NCBI GenBank assembly: GCA_040772225.1
Contig: JAXGYO010000002.1
Location: 1,364,001-1,428,000 of the forward strand
Direction: 5' to 3'
DNA from: JAAYED01 sp040772225
GTDB lineage: Bacteria > Chloroflexota > Anaerolineae > UBA1429
Length of the DNA stretch: 64,000 nucleotides
In this document: positions 8,193 through 16,801 of the stretch, one piece after another
How the letters are laid out: the number at the start of each line of letters is the position of its first letter
Position numbering within the stretch: the stretch's first letter is position 1
Notes under the pieces: generated by a model
The model's input: only the letters and a program-made list of their open reading frames with translations
Told to the model about the DNA's origin: nothing
Database searches by the model: none
Position numbers and translations under genes: made by a program

Positions 8193-9023
8193 CTAGAGTG
8201 CCCGCAAAAAGCTCTGCACCGCCCCGATATAGTCGTCATAGTTTTCGCGCCGGATATTGTGGCCTGCGTCCGCAATGTGCACCACCTGTCCATGGCGCAG
8301 CAGCGTGGCCGCCTCGGCCGCCACAGCCGGCGTCACGATCGCGCCCAACCCGGCAGCCGCCTGTACCTCAGGATCGCCCGTGAGAAGCAGTACCGGGCAG
8401 ATGATACCCGCAGCCACCTCCCGCCAGGGCGGCCCGCCGATGGTCATGCGCTCCAGCGCCTCGCCCCGGCACAGAAGCTTGGCACGCCCCCAGGGCTCGA
8501 ACTCGTCCTCGTGCCAGCCCACGCGATACTTGCGGCCGAACTCGATCAGCTCCGCCAGAGTCATGGACTGGTACTCTTCCAGACGCTGACGGTAACTGGA
8601 CACGCCTCGGACAGGCTCTCCAGGCGCTGGATCGCGCCAGGGCGGATCCTCCAAGACTGCCGCGCCAAGCAGATCCGGATAGATCGACGCTGCCAGAGAC
8701 ACCGTGCTGGCTCCCATCGAATGCCCGATGGCCACAGGTTTGTCCAGGCCGAGCGCGGCCACCAGACCGGAGAGATCGGCGGCCTGATCAACCCCCGAAT
8801 AGGGTGCGCGCGGGGTCTCGGAGCGCCCATGTCCGCGGGCATCGTAGGTGATCACGTCGAACTCGGGCGCGAGCGCCTCTGCGACGCGCGGCCAGCATTC
8901 ACCCGAATCGGTAATGCCGTGCGCCAACACAAGAGTCCGGCCCTCGCCGCCCGAACGATAGTAGTGAATCCGTAAGCCATTAGCGACGACGTCGCCCTGC
9001 TCCCAGGTGTCGATAACGTTCAT
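8193..9023 (-). CDS. Alpha/beta hydrolase
   Basis: The roughly 276-residue protein has the alpha/beta-hydrolase fold: LVLAHGITDSGECW (oxyanion His-Gly), YDARGHGRS, the nucleophile elbow GHSMGAS, an acid near LLLTGDPEV and the final His in IADAGHNIRRE. ATG at 9023 is chosen because GAAGGAG lies 9 bases upstream; a longer N-terminus would run into the gap before the TPP enzyme. It is the last gene of the five-gene minus-strand operon starting at 14869. It may hydrolyse a lactone or ester in that pathway, which is inferred from position only. Confidence 0.85.
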   Translation of the reverse strand: MNVIDTWEQGDVVANGLRIHYYRSGGEGRTLVLAHGITDSGECWPRVAEALAPEFDVITYDARGHGRSETPRAPYSGVDQAADLSGLVAALGLDKPVAIGHSMGASTVSLAASIYPDLLGAAVLEDPPWRDPAPGEPVRGVSSYRQRLEEYQSMTLAELIEFGRKYRVGWHEDEFEPWGRAKLLCRGEALERMTIGGPPWREVAAGIICPVLLLTGDPEVQAAAGLGAIVTPAVAAEAATLLRHGQVVHIADAGHNIRRENYDDYIGAVQSFLRAL

Positions 9024-9092
9024 AGACGAGTGCTCCTTCACTAGAATCGCTGCGGCCACACCACTGTGCGCGGCCACATGCATACTGTGCGC

Positions 9093-10739
9093 TCAGCCGG
9101 TGACCCAGCCCCCAAAGACCGGATACTGGCTGCAGATGAACTCCAGATAGGCCGGCCTGTTCTGAGCGTTCTGCTCCAGCGCCCGCCTGAAGGCAGGAAT
9201 GATCTGCTCCGGCTCGGTAACGTCCTCGGCATAGTAGCCCAGCGCCTCGACAGCCCGTGAGATATCCGCCGTGCTGTGGTCGCAGACCTCACAGGTATAC
9301 GGGTCGTGACCGGCGCCCCAGAATCCGGGGCCGTAGCCGCCGAACCCGCCGTTATTGATATGGACAGTGGTCACGCCAATCCCTTGCCGGACCAGGGCCT
9401 CCATATTCCCCAGCATATAGCCCACACCGGCATCGCCCGTGACGTTGATCACCTGACGTTCAGGAAAGGCCAGCTTGGCTCCCATGGCGGCCGCCAGACC
9501 AAAACCCAGGGTGGAGACGTTGCCCCACCCCATGAACGCCCGCGGGATACGGGTCTCGATGATTGTGCTCAGCTGATCGCGGGTACCCCCCGAGTCATGA
9601 GTCACAAAGGAATTCTCTGGGTCCAGCACCGCGAACATGCCGGCATACACACGATAGGGGTTGATGGGTGTCTCGTCCGAGGCCATGGCGGGACGATACT
9701 TGGCCATCATGGCCGCTTTCTGTTCGGCGATCGCTGCCACCAACCCGGGCTTGGAAGCAGGCCCCGCGCGCCGCGCCAGCTCCGCCTGCAGCGCCTCCAA
9801 TGTCAGCCGGGCGTCGCCGATCACCGCGTGGGCTGTGGGATAGGTGCGGTTCACGTCGCCCGGATCATCGGTGCAATGGATAATCACCTTGTGTCCCGCA
9901 TCCGGTATCGCCTGCCTGAAATGGCCCACATACAGGCTGGTGCCCACAGCCAGCAGCGTATCGCAGCCCCGGAGGAAATGCTCCGCAAGGTCTCCGCGGA
10001 CCCCGACCGAAAGCGGGTGCTCACCGGGAAAGACACTCAGTCCCTTGAGCGTGGTCAGCACGGGCAACTGCGCATACTCGGCCAGGCCCTTGAGGGCATC
10101 GACACCGTCCGCATAGAACACGCCCTCGCCGGCGTAGAGCAGCGGGTGTTTGGCGTCCAGCAGGGCATCGACCGCGGCAGCGATATCCGCCGGATCGGGG
10201 GCCGAACGCCAGCCCTTGACCGGCGTGTAGGGATATTCCTCCTCGTCGTACTCGCCCATCCCTCTGGGGATGGTGACAAGCACGGGCGCGCGCCGGCCGG
10301 TGCGGAGCGCGGTAAAGGCGCGGCGCATGATCTCGGGCACCCGCTCGGGCCGGTCGATGACCCCCACCCACTTGCACACACTGCCGAGCGCCTCGACCAT
10401 GTCATACCGCCCGCGGCCGCCCGCCCCGGGCGGAACACCGTCGGTGATGCACAGCACGGGCGACGAATCCTCATAGGCCTGGGCCAGGGCACCATAGGCC
10501 ATCTGCAGGCCGGCGGCATTGATCCCGCCCATCACCGTGCACACGCCGACCTTTTTCCCGCCTGTGGCGCGCGAGTAGGCGTCGGCCACGCCCACGGCAT
10601 AGCGCTCGTCGCGCATCATGATGATCGGCATGCCCTCTTGCCCCAGCGCATTGTTCACACAGCAGGTAGGAAAAGTGGTCACCCACTCCACGCCCTCTTG
10701 TTTTAGTATCCTGGCCAGACCGTTCGCTGCGAGTACCAT
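9093..10739 (-). CDS. Thiamine-pyrophosphate-dependent enzyme (acetolactate-synthase-like)
   Basis: This 548-residue protein has the three-domain layout of acetohydroxyacid-synthase/decarboxylase enzymes. The N-terminal Pyr domain keeps the cofactor-activating Glu (RDERYAVGVADAYSR). The middle domain follows, and the C-terminal PP domain carries a Mg-TPP motif beginning VTGDAGVGY and ending NNGGFG. Because the activating Glu is present it is not a classical glyoxylate carboligase, which lacks it. Likely chemistry is decarboxylation or carboligation of a 2-keto acid. Of two ATGs, 10739 is chosen: GGGAGG abuts the first and is well spaced for the second. It lies 27 bases after the enolase paralog, in the same operon. 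Confidence 0.88.
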   Translation of the reverse strand: MVLAANGLARILKQEGVEWVTTFPTCCVNNALGQEGMPIIMMRDERYAVGVADAYSRATGGKKVGVCTVMGGINAAGLQMAYGALAQAYEDSSPVLCITDGVPPGAGGRGRYDMVEALGSVCKWVGVIDRPERVPEIMRRAFTALRTGRRAPVLVTIPRGMGEYDEEEYPYTPVKGWRSAPDPADIAAAVDALLDAKHPLLYAGEGVFYADGVDALKGLAEYAQLPVLTTLKGLSVFPGEHPLSVGVRGDLAEHFLRGCDTLLAVGTSLYVGHFRQAIPDAGHKVIIHCTDDPGDVNRTYPTAHAVIGDARLTLEALQAELARRAGPASKPGLVAAIAEQKAAMMAKYRPAMASDETPINPYRVYAGMFAVLDPENSFVTHDSGGTRDQLSTIIETRIPRAFMGWGNVSTLGFGLAAAMGAKLAFPERQVINVTGDAGVGYMLGNMEALVRQGIGVTTVHINNGGFGGYGPGFWGAGHDPYTCEVCDHSTADISRAVEALGYYAEDVTEPEQIIPAFRRALEQNAQNRPAYLEFICSQYPVFGGWVTG

Positions 10740-10766
10740 AACCATACCTCCCTTGGTATGCGTGAA

Positions 10767-12038
10767 TTAGCTCTGGCTGTTACGCCAGCCCTTGTATGCC
10801 GCCCTGCCCATCCACTGCGCGGATTTACCAAGTTCCTCCTCCACGGCAATGAGATGGTTCCTGTCGCCGCCTCGCACCTGCCCGGCGTTCAGTCCGATGC
10901 TAAAATCCCCGACCGTCGCGTTATCACCGCGGCTGCCGCAGGGATGCACGTTATAGCCATTCAGATGCGCCAAACGGCAGGCCTCCAGGGCCTCTGTCAC
11001 CGAGCCGATCTGGGTGATCTTGAGCACCATCGAGTTCGCCGCCCCGATGGCAATCGCCTCCTGCAGCCGCTGCGGGTTGGTGGTAAAGAGGTCGTCGCCC
11101 ACCACCTCGATCCCCAGCTCCTGGACCGCCATGGCGTGGCCCTCCAGATCGCGCTCGTGCAGCGGATCCTCGAGGGAGGTGATCGGGTAATGCTCGACGA
11201 AATCCTTGAGCAGCGCGATGACTTGATCGCGGGTCTTTTCGCCGGGAGAGAACAGCCCCACATACCGGTCAATGTCGCGCTCATAGTAGCAGTCCGCGGC
11301 GCAGTCGAAATAGAGGCCCATCTGGCCCTCGTGTCCGGAGCGCACGATGGCTTCGGTCATGATCTCCAGCAACTCGCGGTCATGGTCGATCACGCCGGCC
11401 AAAGCGACGCCCCGGTAGGCCGGATTGAACCGGCCGGGGTAGCGCTCGCGAAGGATCTTGACCGTCTCCTCGGTCGCCTGCCAGGCCCAGTAGATCGCCT
11501 CGGCGTAGCTGCCCGCCCCCCACGGCGTAAACTCGTAGCTGGGCTTGAGCCAACGCGAGGTGCCTGGATCGCGATAGCGCCCGCCCGTGCCAATGCCGAT
11601 AATCGGGATCGGCATCGTGCGCGCATCGGGGCCGCCGATGTATTTGTACAGGGGCAACCGCGACGATCTGGCCGCCGCTACAATGACCGCCAGTGACACA
11701 CCGACGATGGCGTTTGCCCCCAACCTCGCCTTGTTGGGCGTGCCGTCGAGCTCTATCATCGTCATGTCGATGCCAGCCTGGTCGGTGACATCCATACCGA
11801 TGATGGCCGGCGCAATCTCCTCATTGATCCTGGCGGCCGCCTTGCGCACGCCCAGACCGTTGTAGCGCTCTCCACCGTCCAGCAGGAATTTGGCCTCATA
11901 GGTGCCTGTTGACACCCCTGACTCGGGTGTCGACACACCCACGGCACCGTTCTCGGTCTCGACCCTGACCTGAAGCGACACCAGGCCCCGATTGGCCAGT
12001 ATCTCGCGCGCGCTGACTCTGGTGATACGATCTCCCAT
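10767..12038 (-). CDS. Enolase paralog lacking the phosphate-binding motif
   Basis: The 423-residue protein aligns along the length of enolase: GVSTGTYEA near the N-terminus, LGANAIVGVSLA, the metal ligands in YFDCAAD (D245), SLEDPL (E290) and VGDDLF (D315), and the base lysine in VLKITQIGS (K340). Several residues that define 2-phosphoglycerate enolases are missing. The GDEGG acid motif reads GVALAG. The HRSGET loop reads HPCGSRGD, so the Arg and Ser that hold phosphate are lost. The later IKTG lysine is Arg. It probably dehydrates a related hydroxy acid rather than 2-phosphoglycerate. ATG 12038 has AAGGAG 10 bases upstream. The neighbours are a glycerate kinase homolog and a TPP enzyme. Confidence 0.85.
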   Translation of the reverse strand: MGDRITRVSAREILANRGLVSLQVRVETENGAVGVSTPESGVSTGTYEAKFLLDGGERYNGLGVRKAAARINEEIAPAIIGMDVTDQAGIDMTMIELDGTPNKARLGANAIVGVSLAVIVAAARSSRLPLYKYIGGPDARTMPIPIIGIGTGGRYRDPGTSRWLKPSYEFTPWGAGSYAEAIYWAWQATEETVKILRERYPGRFNPAYRGVALAGVIDHDRELLEIMTEAIVRSGHEGQMGLYFDCAADCYYERDIDRYVGLFSPGEKTRDQVIALLKDFVEHYPITSLEDPLHERDLEGHAMAVQELGIEVVGDDLFTTNPQRLQEAIAIGAANSMVLKITQIGSVTEALEACRLAHLNGYNVHPCGSRGDNATVGDFSIGLNAGQVRGGDRNHLIAVEEELGKSAQWMGRAAYKGWRNSQS

Positions 12039-12072
12039 AACTGTCACACTCCTTGTCGATTTCGTCGTCAGA

Positions 12073-13518
12073 CTAGATAACGACGGCCACCCGCAAGTCG
12101 CCCAGGCAGGTACCCGTGTTGCCGGTATAGATAGCGCTCTTGAGCTGCATCAGCGGAAACGTTGCATTGTGATTGGCCAGCTCTGCAGCCAGATCGATGC
12201 CGGCCGCCCGCGCCTCGCTGGCCAGAAAGCCGTCCACCACGCCGCCAGCCATGCAGATGGGTTCGCCCCCCACGAGCTGGTTTCCGGGGCCATCGGTGCC
12301 ATCAGAATCGACAGCCGCGACAGCCACGCGTCTGCTGGCGATCCTCCCGCTGTCCAGAAAGGCGCCCCAGGCAAGCGCAAATTCCTGGTTGCGGCCGCCC
12401 ACCCCTGTGGCCTCGCCCACGGGTACCTCAAGATGCCCGCCGGTGATCAGCGCCACAGGCGGCTCGAAAGGCCGCCCGTAGGCTTCGCACTCGTGGGCCA
12501 CCTGGGCCAGCACGTTGGCCGCCTCGCTGGAGACGGCGGTCAGGTGCGAGCACATCACAACGCCCTGCACGCCCAGTTCCTCGGCCCGGGCCCGGGCGCC
12601 CGCGATCATCTGGTACAAGTCGATGGGCTGCCAAAAGCTCATGCGCATGCTGGAGAACTCTTCCAGGGGCGGTGCATCATAGGCCGGGTCCAACCGGTCA
12701 AAGACGGCCCGCATCGCGAGAGGCAGCTCTGCGTACCAGGGCTGCGCCTGGAACACCGGGACATCCTCCTTCATATGCGCCACCCCCGAGGGCCAGGAGG
12801 GCACAAAGGACGAGCTGGAGGGGATCTTGCCGTGCCAGCGCTCGAACAGCCCGACCTCCATGATCAGGTTGATGCTACGCGCCGGATGGATATGCCTCAT
12901 GATACGTCCCCGGCTGACCTGAGAAAAGTAGCTCATGGGCCGGATGATGATCCCCTGGCTGCCGTACTTTATCGCGAGGCGGTACAGTGTGTGCAGGTCC
13001 TCCAGCGTAATGCCCGGTGCCGGCAGAGGCGACAGCGAGGAAGCACCATCGGAAAAGACGGTAAAGACCAGATCGCGCTCGGTCGCCTGCCTGGCGATGT
13101 CCACCATCCTGGCCGCACCCAGCACCGAGCCCTCATCAGGCACGGGGTGGGCGCCCTCCGTCACTTCGATGCGCTCCAGCACGTGGGCTTCGCCGTGCTT
13201 GACCGTGATAGCACCGGCAGTAAGCCGGTCACCCAGGATATCCTCCAGCGCCCTGGCCTGAAACTGAACTGCCTTGCCAGCGCCGATGACATAGATGTGC
13301 TCTATCTCGTCCAGATCGATGACCTCGTCGCCATAGCCCGACACATCCATCTCCGGATGTCCGCCCACCAGCAGCCGGTGTCCCTCGACACGAATTAGTT
13401 TGCGCGTGTTCGCATAGGGATCTGAGGCGGCCAGCCCCCCTTCCAGGATATCCAGCGCCAGCGCCCTCCCTTCGCTGAAACCATGCGATGTTAGTTCCGC
13501 GCGGTTCTTGATGATCAT
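12073..13518 (-). CDS. Divergent glycerate 2-kinase (MOFRL/DUF4147 family)
   Basis: The 481-residue protein has the two-domain layout of glycerate 2-kinase (GckA/TtuD). GAGKA (K82) and EGAHPVPDEGS lie in the N-terminal domain with LPAPGITLEDL. The MOFRL C-terminal domain shows GGRNQEFAL and SDGTDGPG. The usual SGGGSALL loop is SDGASSLS, and the NTVRKHLS-IKGG segment is replaced by a sequence without its Lys. Substrate or chemistry may therefore differ from phosphorylating glycerate to 2-phosphoglycerate. ATG 13518 has GGGGAG upstream. It sits 34 bases after the dehydratase and 34 before the enolase paralog, in one operon. Confidence 0.82.
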   Translation of the reverse strand: MIIKNRAELTSHGFSEGRALALDILEGGLAASDPYANTRKLIRVEGHRLLVGGHPEMDVSGYGDEVIDLDEIEHIYVIGAGKAVQFQARALEDILGDRLTAGAITVKHGEAHVLERIEVTEGAHPVPDEGSVLGAARMVDIARQATERDLVFTVFSDGASSLSPLPAPGITLEDLHTLYRLAIKYGSQGIIIRPMSYFSQVSRGRIMRHIHPARSINLIMEVGLFERWHGKIPSSSSFVPSWPSGVAHMKEDVPVFQAQPWYAELPLAMRAVFDRLDPAYDAPPLEEFSSMRMSFWQPIDLYQMIAGARARAEELGVQGVVMCSHLTAVSSEAANVLAQVAHECEAYGRPFEPPVALITGGHLEVPVGEATGVGGRNQEFALAWGAFLDSGRIASRRVAVAAVDSDGTDGPGNQLVGGEPICMAGGVVDGFLASEARAAGIDLAAELANHNATFPLMQLKSAIYTGNTGTCLGDLRVAVVI

Positions 13519-13552
13519 GACGCTCCCCATCGGATATACATTCCCTGTACGC

Positions 13553-14869
13553 TCACTCCCCAACCACGGGACCGGGAGGCCGGTAGAAGCCATGCTTGGG
13601 CGTGTCCCAGTCAGGCGTAGGCTCGAACAGGCCGGGATAGCGCAGGTTGGCCTCGATGCCCTGATAGTCCAGGTCGACACCCAGGCCCGGCCTGTCGGGC
13701 ACCGCTGCATATCCTTCCACAATGAGGGGATCGTCCAGGCCGGTCACGAGGTCCTGCCAGAAAGGCAGGTCCAGCGCGTGGTTCTCCAGCGCCACAAAGC
13801 TCGGTATCGCCGCGGCGCAGTGTAGATTGGCCATAAAGGCGATCGGAGAACCGGCAAAGTGCAGCGCCGTGGGCAGGCCATGCTCCTCACCATAGTCGGC
13901 GATGCGCTTGGTCTCGAGCATACCGCCCGAGGTCAGCAGATCAGGATGGAGGATGTCCACCGCCCGGGTGTCGATCATCTCCCGAAAACCATCCAGCAGA
14001 TAGAGTTCCTCGCCGGCGGCGGTGGGCACGTTGATGGCCCGCGTCACCATGCGATGCCCCTCGATGTCCCACCAGGGCATGGGGTCTTCAATCCAGGCCA
14101 GGCCGTACGGCTCGAGGGCGTTGGCCAGCCGGATGACCTCTTTCGCCGTGAGGTAGCCATGACCAAAGTGGTCGATACAGAGCGAGACACTCCAGCCCAC
14201 CGCCTCACGCACCGCCGCAACGATCTCCACCATGCGGGCGAGGCCGGTGTCCGTCAGCTTGGATCCCGCGCCGACTCCGGGCGCCTGTCCCACGCGGCGG
14301 TTGGGGTACTCAAAGCGTGTGGGGGAGCCGATCAGCGCGTCCGGAATATCCACCAGCACGTTGTGGCCGAGATCGAACTTGATGAACGTCAGGCCCAGGG
14401 CCTTGCGCTGAAGCACGCGCTCCGCGTAGGCCTCCGGTGTCGGATCGTGAGGCGTCGGCGTGTCGGCATAGATCCGCACCTTGTCGCGGTACTTACCGCC
14501 CAGAAACTGCCAGCAGGGCACGCCGTACACCTTGCCGGCCAAATCCCACAGCGCCAGCTCGATGCCGGATACGCCGCCACCCTCGCGCCCAGGTCCGCCA
14601 TAGTGCCGAAGAGTGCGAAAGAGCATGTCGACATTGCAGGGGTTCTGACCCAGCAACAAGCTCTTGAGCCCGAGCGCGGCCTCTTTATGCCCCGCATCGC
14701 GCACCTCGCCGATCCCGTAGACATCCTGGTTGGTGTCGATCCGGATGATGGGGTAATCATAGTTTGAGGCGACCACGGCCATACGCATATCCGTGATCTT
14801 GAGAGCGCTCGGCCTCGAATGGGTCCTCACGCGATCCGTGAGGCGTTCTGTGTGGTCAGCATTGGGCAT
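13553..14869 (-). CDS. Mandelate racemase/muconate lactonizing enzyme family sugar-acid dehydratase
   Basis: The 438-residue enolase-superfamily protein has a capping domain followed by a TIM barrel. Metal ligands are visible in order: CIDHFGHG (Asp), WIEDPMPW (Glu) and AAGEELY (Glu). Base/acid residues come from DILHPDLLTSGG and ALHFAGSP, and ENHALDLPF follows. This is typical of galactonate/mannonate/fuconate-type dehydratases, which turn aldonic acids into 2-keto-3-deoxy acids. The exact sugar acid is not assignable. The second ATG (14869) is chosen, since GGAGG overlaps the first. It is the first gene of the operon and has a TTGACA promoter upstream. Confidence 0.88.
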   Translation of the reverse strand: MPNADHTERLTDRVRTHSRPSALKITDMRMAVVASNYDYPIIRIDTNQDVYGIGEVRDAGHKEAALGLKSLLLGQNPCNVDMLFRTLRHYGGPGREGGGVSGIELALWDLAGKVYGVPCWQFLGGKYRDKVRIYADTPTPHDPTPEAYAERVLQRKALGLTFIKFDLGHNVLVDIPDALIGSPTRFEYPNRRVGQAPGVGAGSKLTDTGLARMVEIVAAVREAVGWSVSLCIDHFGHGYLTAKEVIRLANALEPYGLAWIEDPMPWWDIEGHRMVTRAINVPTAAGEELYLLDGFREMIDTRAVDILHPDLLTSGGMLETKRIADYGEEHGLPTALHFAGSPIAFMANLHCAAAIPSFVALENHALDLPFWQDLVTGLDDPLIVEGYAAVPDRPGLGVDLDYQGIEANLRYPGLFEPTPDWDTPKHGFYRPPGPVVGE

Positions 14870-14949
14870 TCGCATCCTCCAGAGTGAACCGCTGCCGCTC
14901 GACTGCTACCGCTGCAAGACCGCCCCGAAGGCAGACGCAGCACTGGCGA

Positions 14950-14978
14950 ATGGTAGGGCGCGGCCACAGCGCTGTCAA
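14950..14978 (-). promoter_or_regulatory. Promoter of the sugar-acid operon
   Basis: On the minus strand TTGACA (14978-14973) and TACCAT (14955-14950) are separated by 17 bases, about 80 bases before the dehydratase start. It would drive all five genes down to 8193. Confidence 0.55.
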
Positions 14979-14999
14979 CCGGCTACGGCGCAGAGGACT

Positions 15000-15983
15000 C
15001 TAGATATGCAGCTCGACGATGTCGCCATCGTGTAGCACGTGATCCCGGCTGACCATCTGGCCGTCAAAAACATCGCGTCCCCACACACGCGCAGCCTTGA
15101 GGTGCTCGACAAAGTCATGGTGCACCTTGGCCGCCATGTCCTCCACAGTACCTCCAACCGGCAGCACAAAGGGCGCGGCCATGTCGGGATCGCGGTTGGG
15201 TGCCTTGGAGTAGACGCGAATGATATGCAGGCTCTCAAATACTGCGTGACGCAGCCGGTCCAGGTGCCTCGCTGTGACGGCCGATACAGGGACGACAGGC
15301 AGCACCCCGCCAATGAGCTCACACAGAATCTCGCAGAGATCGTCCAGCGAGGCGTCATCACACTTGTTAGCCACTACCAACGCCGGCACTTGACCGGGCT
15401 CGAAAGGCTCGTCTCTATCCCCCGCTGGCACCAGCTCTACGTGATGCTCACTCAATAGCGCCAGCGTCTCCTCACATTGGCGCTCAGGGTCACCGGGCAG
15501 ATCGACGACGAGCAAGACCAGATCACATCGCCTGACGAGATCGATGAACCCTGGATCGACATAGCCCGCATACAGCGAAGGCGTATCGATGAGCTGAACC
15601 TGAATATCCTCTATGAGCATCATGCCAGGCAGCGGATCAAAGGTGGTGAAAGGTGCCTCGGAGATCTCCGCCTCTGCACTCGTGAGCGCACCCAGCAGCG
15701 ACGACTTGCCCGAATTGGGCGGCCCGGCCATCACCACCTGGCCCGCGCCCTCACTGGAGATGCTAAAGGGAGAGACTCGCCTGCTGCTGCCATGCCGCGA
15801 GCGAGGAGCGCGTCGCAACTCGGCAAGCTTGCGCCGCAGATCGGCCCGCAGCCTGTCCGTGCCTTTGTGCTTGGGCACGGTAGAGATCAGGCAGTCGAGC
15901 GCCGCGATCTTGTCCTCATTGGTCTGGGCCTCGCGATAGCGCCTGTCAGCCTCAAAGTACTCTGGAGGCAGATTCGTGGGCAT
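15000..15983 (-). CDS. OBG/DRG-type GTPase with C-terminal TGS domain
   Basis: The 327-residue protein starts with a helical region (PPEYFEADRRYREAQTNED). A G domain follows: P-loop GPPNSGKSSLLGALT, a T-rich switch region (APFTTFDPLPG), G3 DTPSL and G4 NKCD. A C-terminal TGS-like domain (IIRVYSKAPN... GTVEDMAAKVH ... DGDIVELHI) closes it. This order is that of DRG/Obg-family GTPases linked to ribosomes or translation. ATG 15983 has AGGGGGT upstream. It is divergent from the cold-shock gene. Confidence 0.85.
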   Translation of the reverse strand: MPTNLPPEYFEADRRYREAQTNEDKIAALDCLISTVPKHKGTDRLRADLRRKLAELRRAPRSRHGSSRRVSPFSISSEGAGQVVMAGPPNSGKSSLLGALTSAEAEISEAPFTTFDPLPGMMLIEDIQVQLIDTPSLYAGYVDPGFIDLVRRCDLVLLVVDLPGDPERQCEETLALLSEHHVELVPAGDRDEPFEPGQVPALVVANKCDDASLDDLCEILCELIGGVLPVVPVSAVTARHLDRLRHAVFESLHIIRVYSKAPNRDPDMAAPFVLPVGGTVEDMAAKVHHDFVEHLKAARVWGRDVFDGQMVSRDHVLHDGDIVELHI

Positions 15984-16098
15984 CTCGTGACCCCCTCTGG
16001 CGTGGGGCGGCCGCATCCCGGGGCATCTCTGACCGGCATCTCTGCGGAATACCCAGCGACCGCCTGAACAAGCTGGACGCCGGTCAGTGACCTGACTG

Positions 16099-16107
16099 TG
16101 GTATACT
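16099..16107 (+). promoter_or_regulatory. Extended -10 promoter of the cold-shock/DUF1294 gene
   Basis: TGGTATACT (TG-n-TATACT) lies 89 bases before the start codon. No -35 match was seen, which is usual for extended -10 promoters. Confidence 0.5.
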
Positions 16108-16195
16108 AGCGCAGCCCGGTGAACGCAAGCGAGGTGGCCGCCAGGGGCCAGTTTGCACTATTCGCATCGAGCTGACGAAAAAAAGGGCGGTGGTT

Positions 16196-16765
16196 GTGGC
16201 CGACCAGCAACAGGGCATCATCGTTAACTGGAATGACGATAGGGGTTTTGGGTTTATCCGGCCCGATGAGGGCGGCAAGGAGTTGTTTTTTCACATCAGC
16301 GACGTCAACAATGGCGGGACGCGGCCCCGAGAGAACCTCAAGGTGTCCTACAGCGCCTCCAGGGATGAAAAGGGCCGCGCGTGTGCCGTCGACGTCAGTT
16401 TCCACGGGCTCGTCCTATCGGCCGATGATTGGCCTCCTGCCGTCGCACTACTTTTTCTCATCGCTGTCGCCGTGCTTAGCCTCGCCGGAATCCTGCCCAT
16501 GTGGGTGTTGGCTGTGTATGTCGTATTGAGCGCGGTTACTCTGTTCGTCTATCGCTCCGACAAGGCGAGGGCGGAGAACGGGACCTGGCGCACCCCTGAG
16601 AAGGTGCTGCATCTGCTGGAACTGGCCGGTGGATGGCCGGGCGCACTGGTTGCGCAGTGGCGCTACCGGCACAAAACTCGCAAGGTATCGTACCAGATCT
16701 CGTTCTGGCTCATCGTGGTAGTGAATCTGGTCGTGCTGGCGCTCCTCGCAACCGGCAACCTCTAG
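16196..16765 (+). CDS. Cold-shock domain protein fused to DUF1294 membrane domain
   Basis: The 189-residue product begins with a nucleic-acid-binding cold-shock domain: GIIVNWNDDRGFGFIRP contains the RNP1-like GFGFI, and ELFFHISDV is RNP2-like. Hydrophobic segments follow (VALLFLIAVAVLSLAG, VLAVYVVLSAVTLFVY). The DUF1294 signature comes next: SDKARAENGTWRTPEKVLH, then LAGGWPGALVAQWRYRHKT. The CSD-DUF1294 combination is known in bacteria, but its function is not. GTG at 16196 is preferred over GTG at 16190 because AAAGGG is 8 bases before it. The protein would tether an RNA-binding domain to the membrane. Confidence 0.88.
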   Translation: MADQQQGIIVNWNDDRGFGFIRPDEGGKELFFHISDVNNGGTRPRENLKVSYSASRDEKGRACAVDVSFHGLVLSADDWPPAVALLFLIAVAVLSLAGILPMWVLAVYVVLSAVTLFVYRSDKARAENGTWRTPEKVLHLLELAGGWPGALVAQWRYRHKTRKVSYQISFWLIVVVNLVVLALLATGNL

Positions 16766-16801
16766 TCGCCGCCTGGCCGCAGCCCCTAGAGGCCGGCACC
16801 C

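Noticed and set aside
9276..10706. 476-residue open frame on the plus strand
   Set aside because: It is antisense to the TPP enzyme, has a His/Gly/Arg-rich composition and no family motif. High GC leaves long shadows opposite real genes.
11992..13398. 468-residue open frame on the plus strand
   Set aside because: It is antisense to the glycerate kinase homolog, with no ribosome-binding site or motif.
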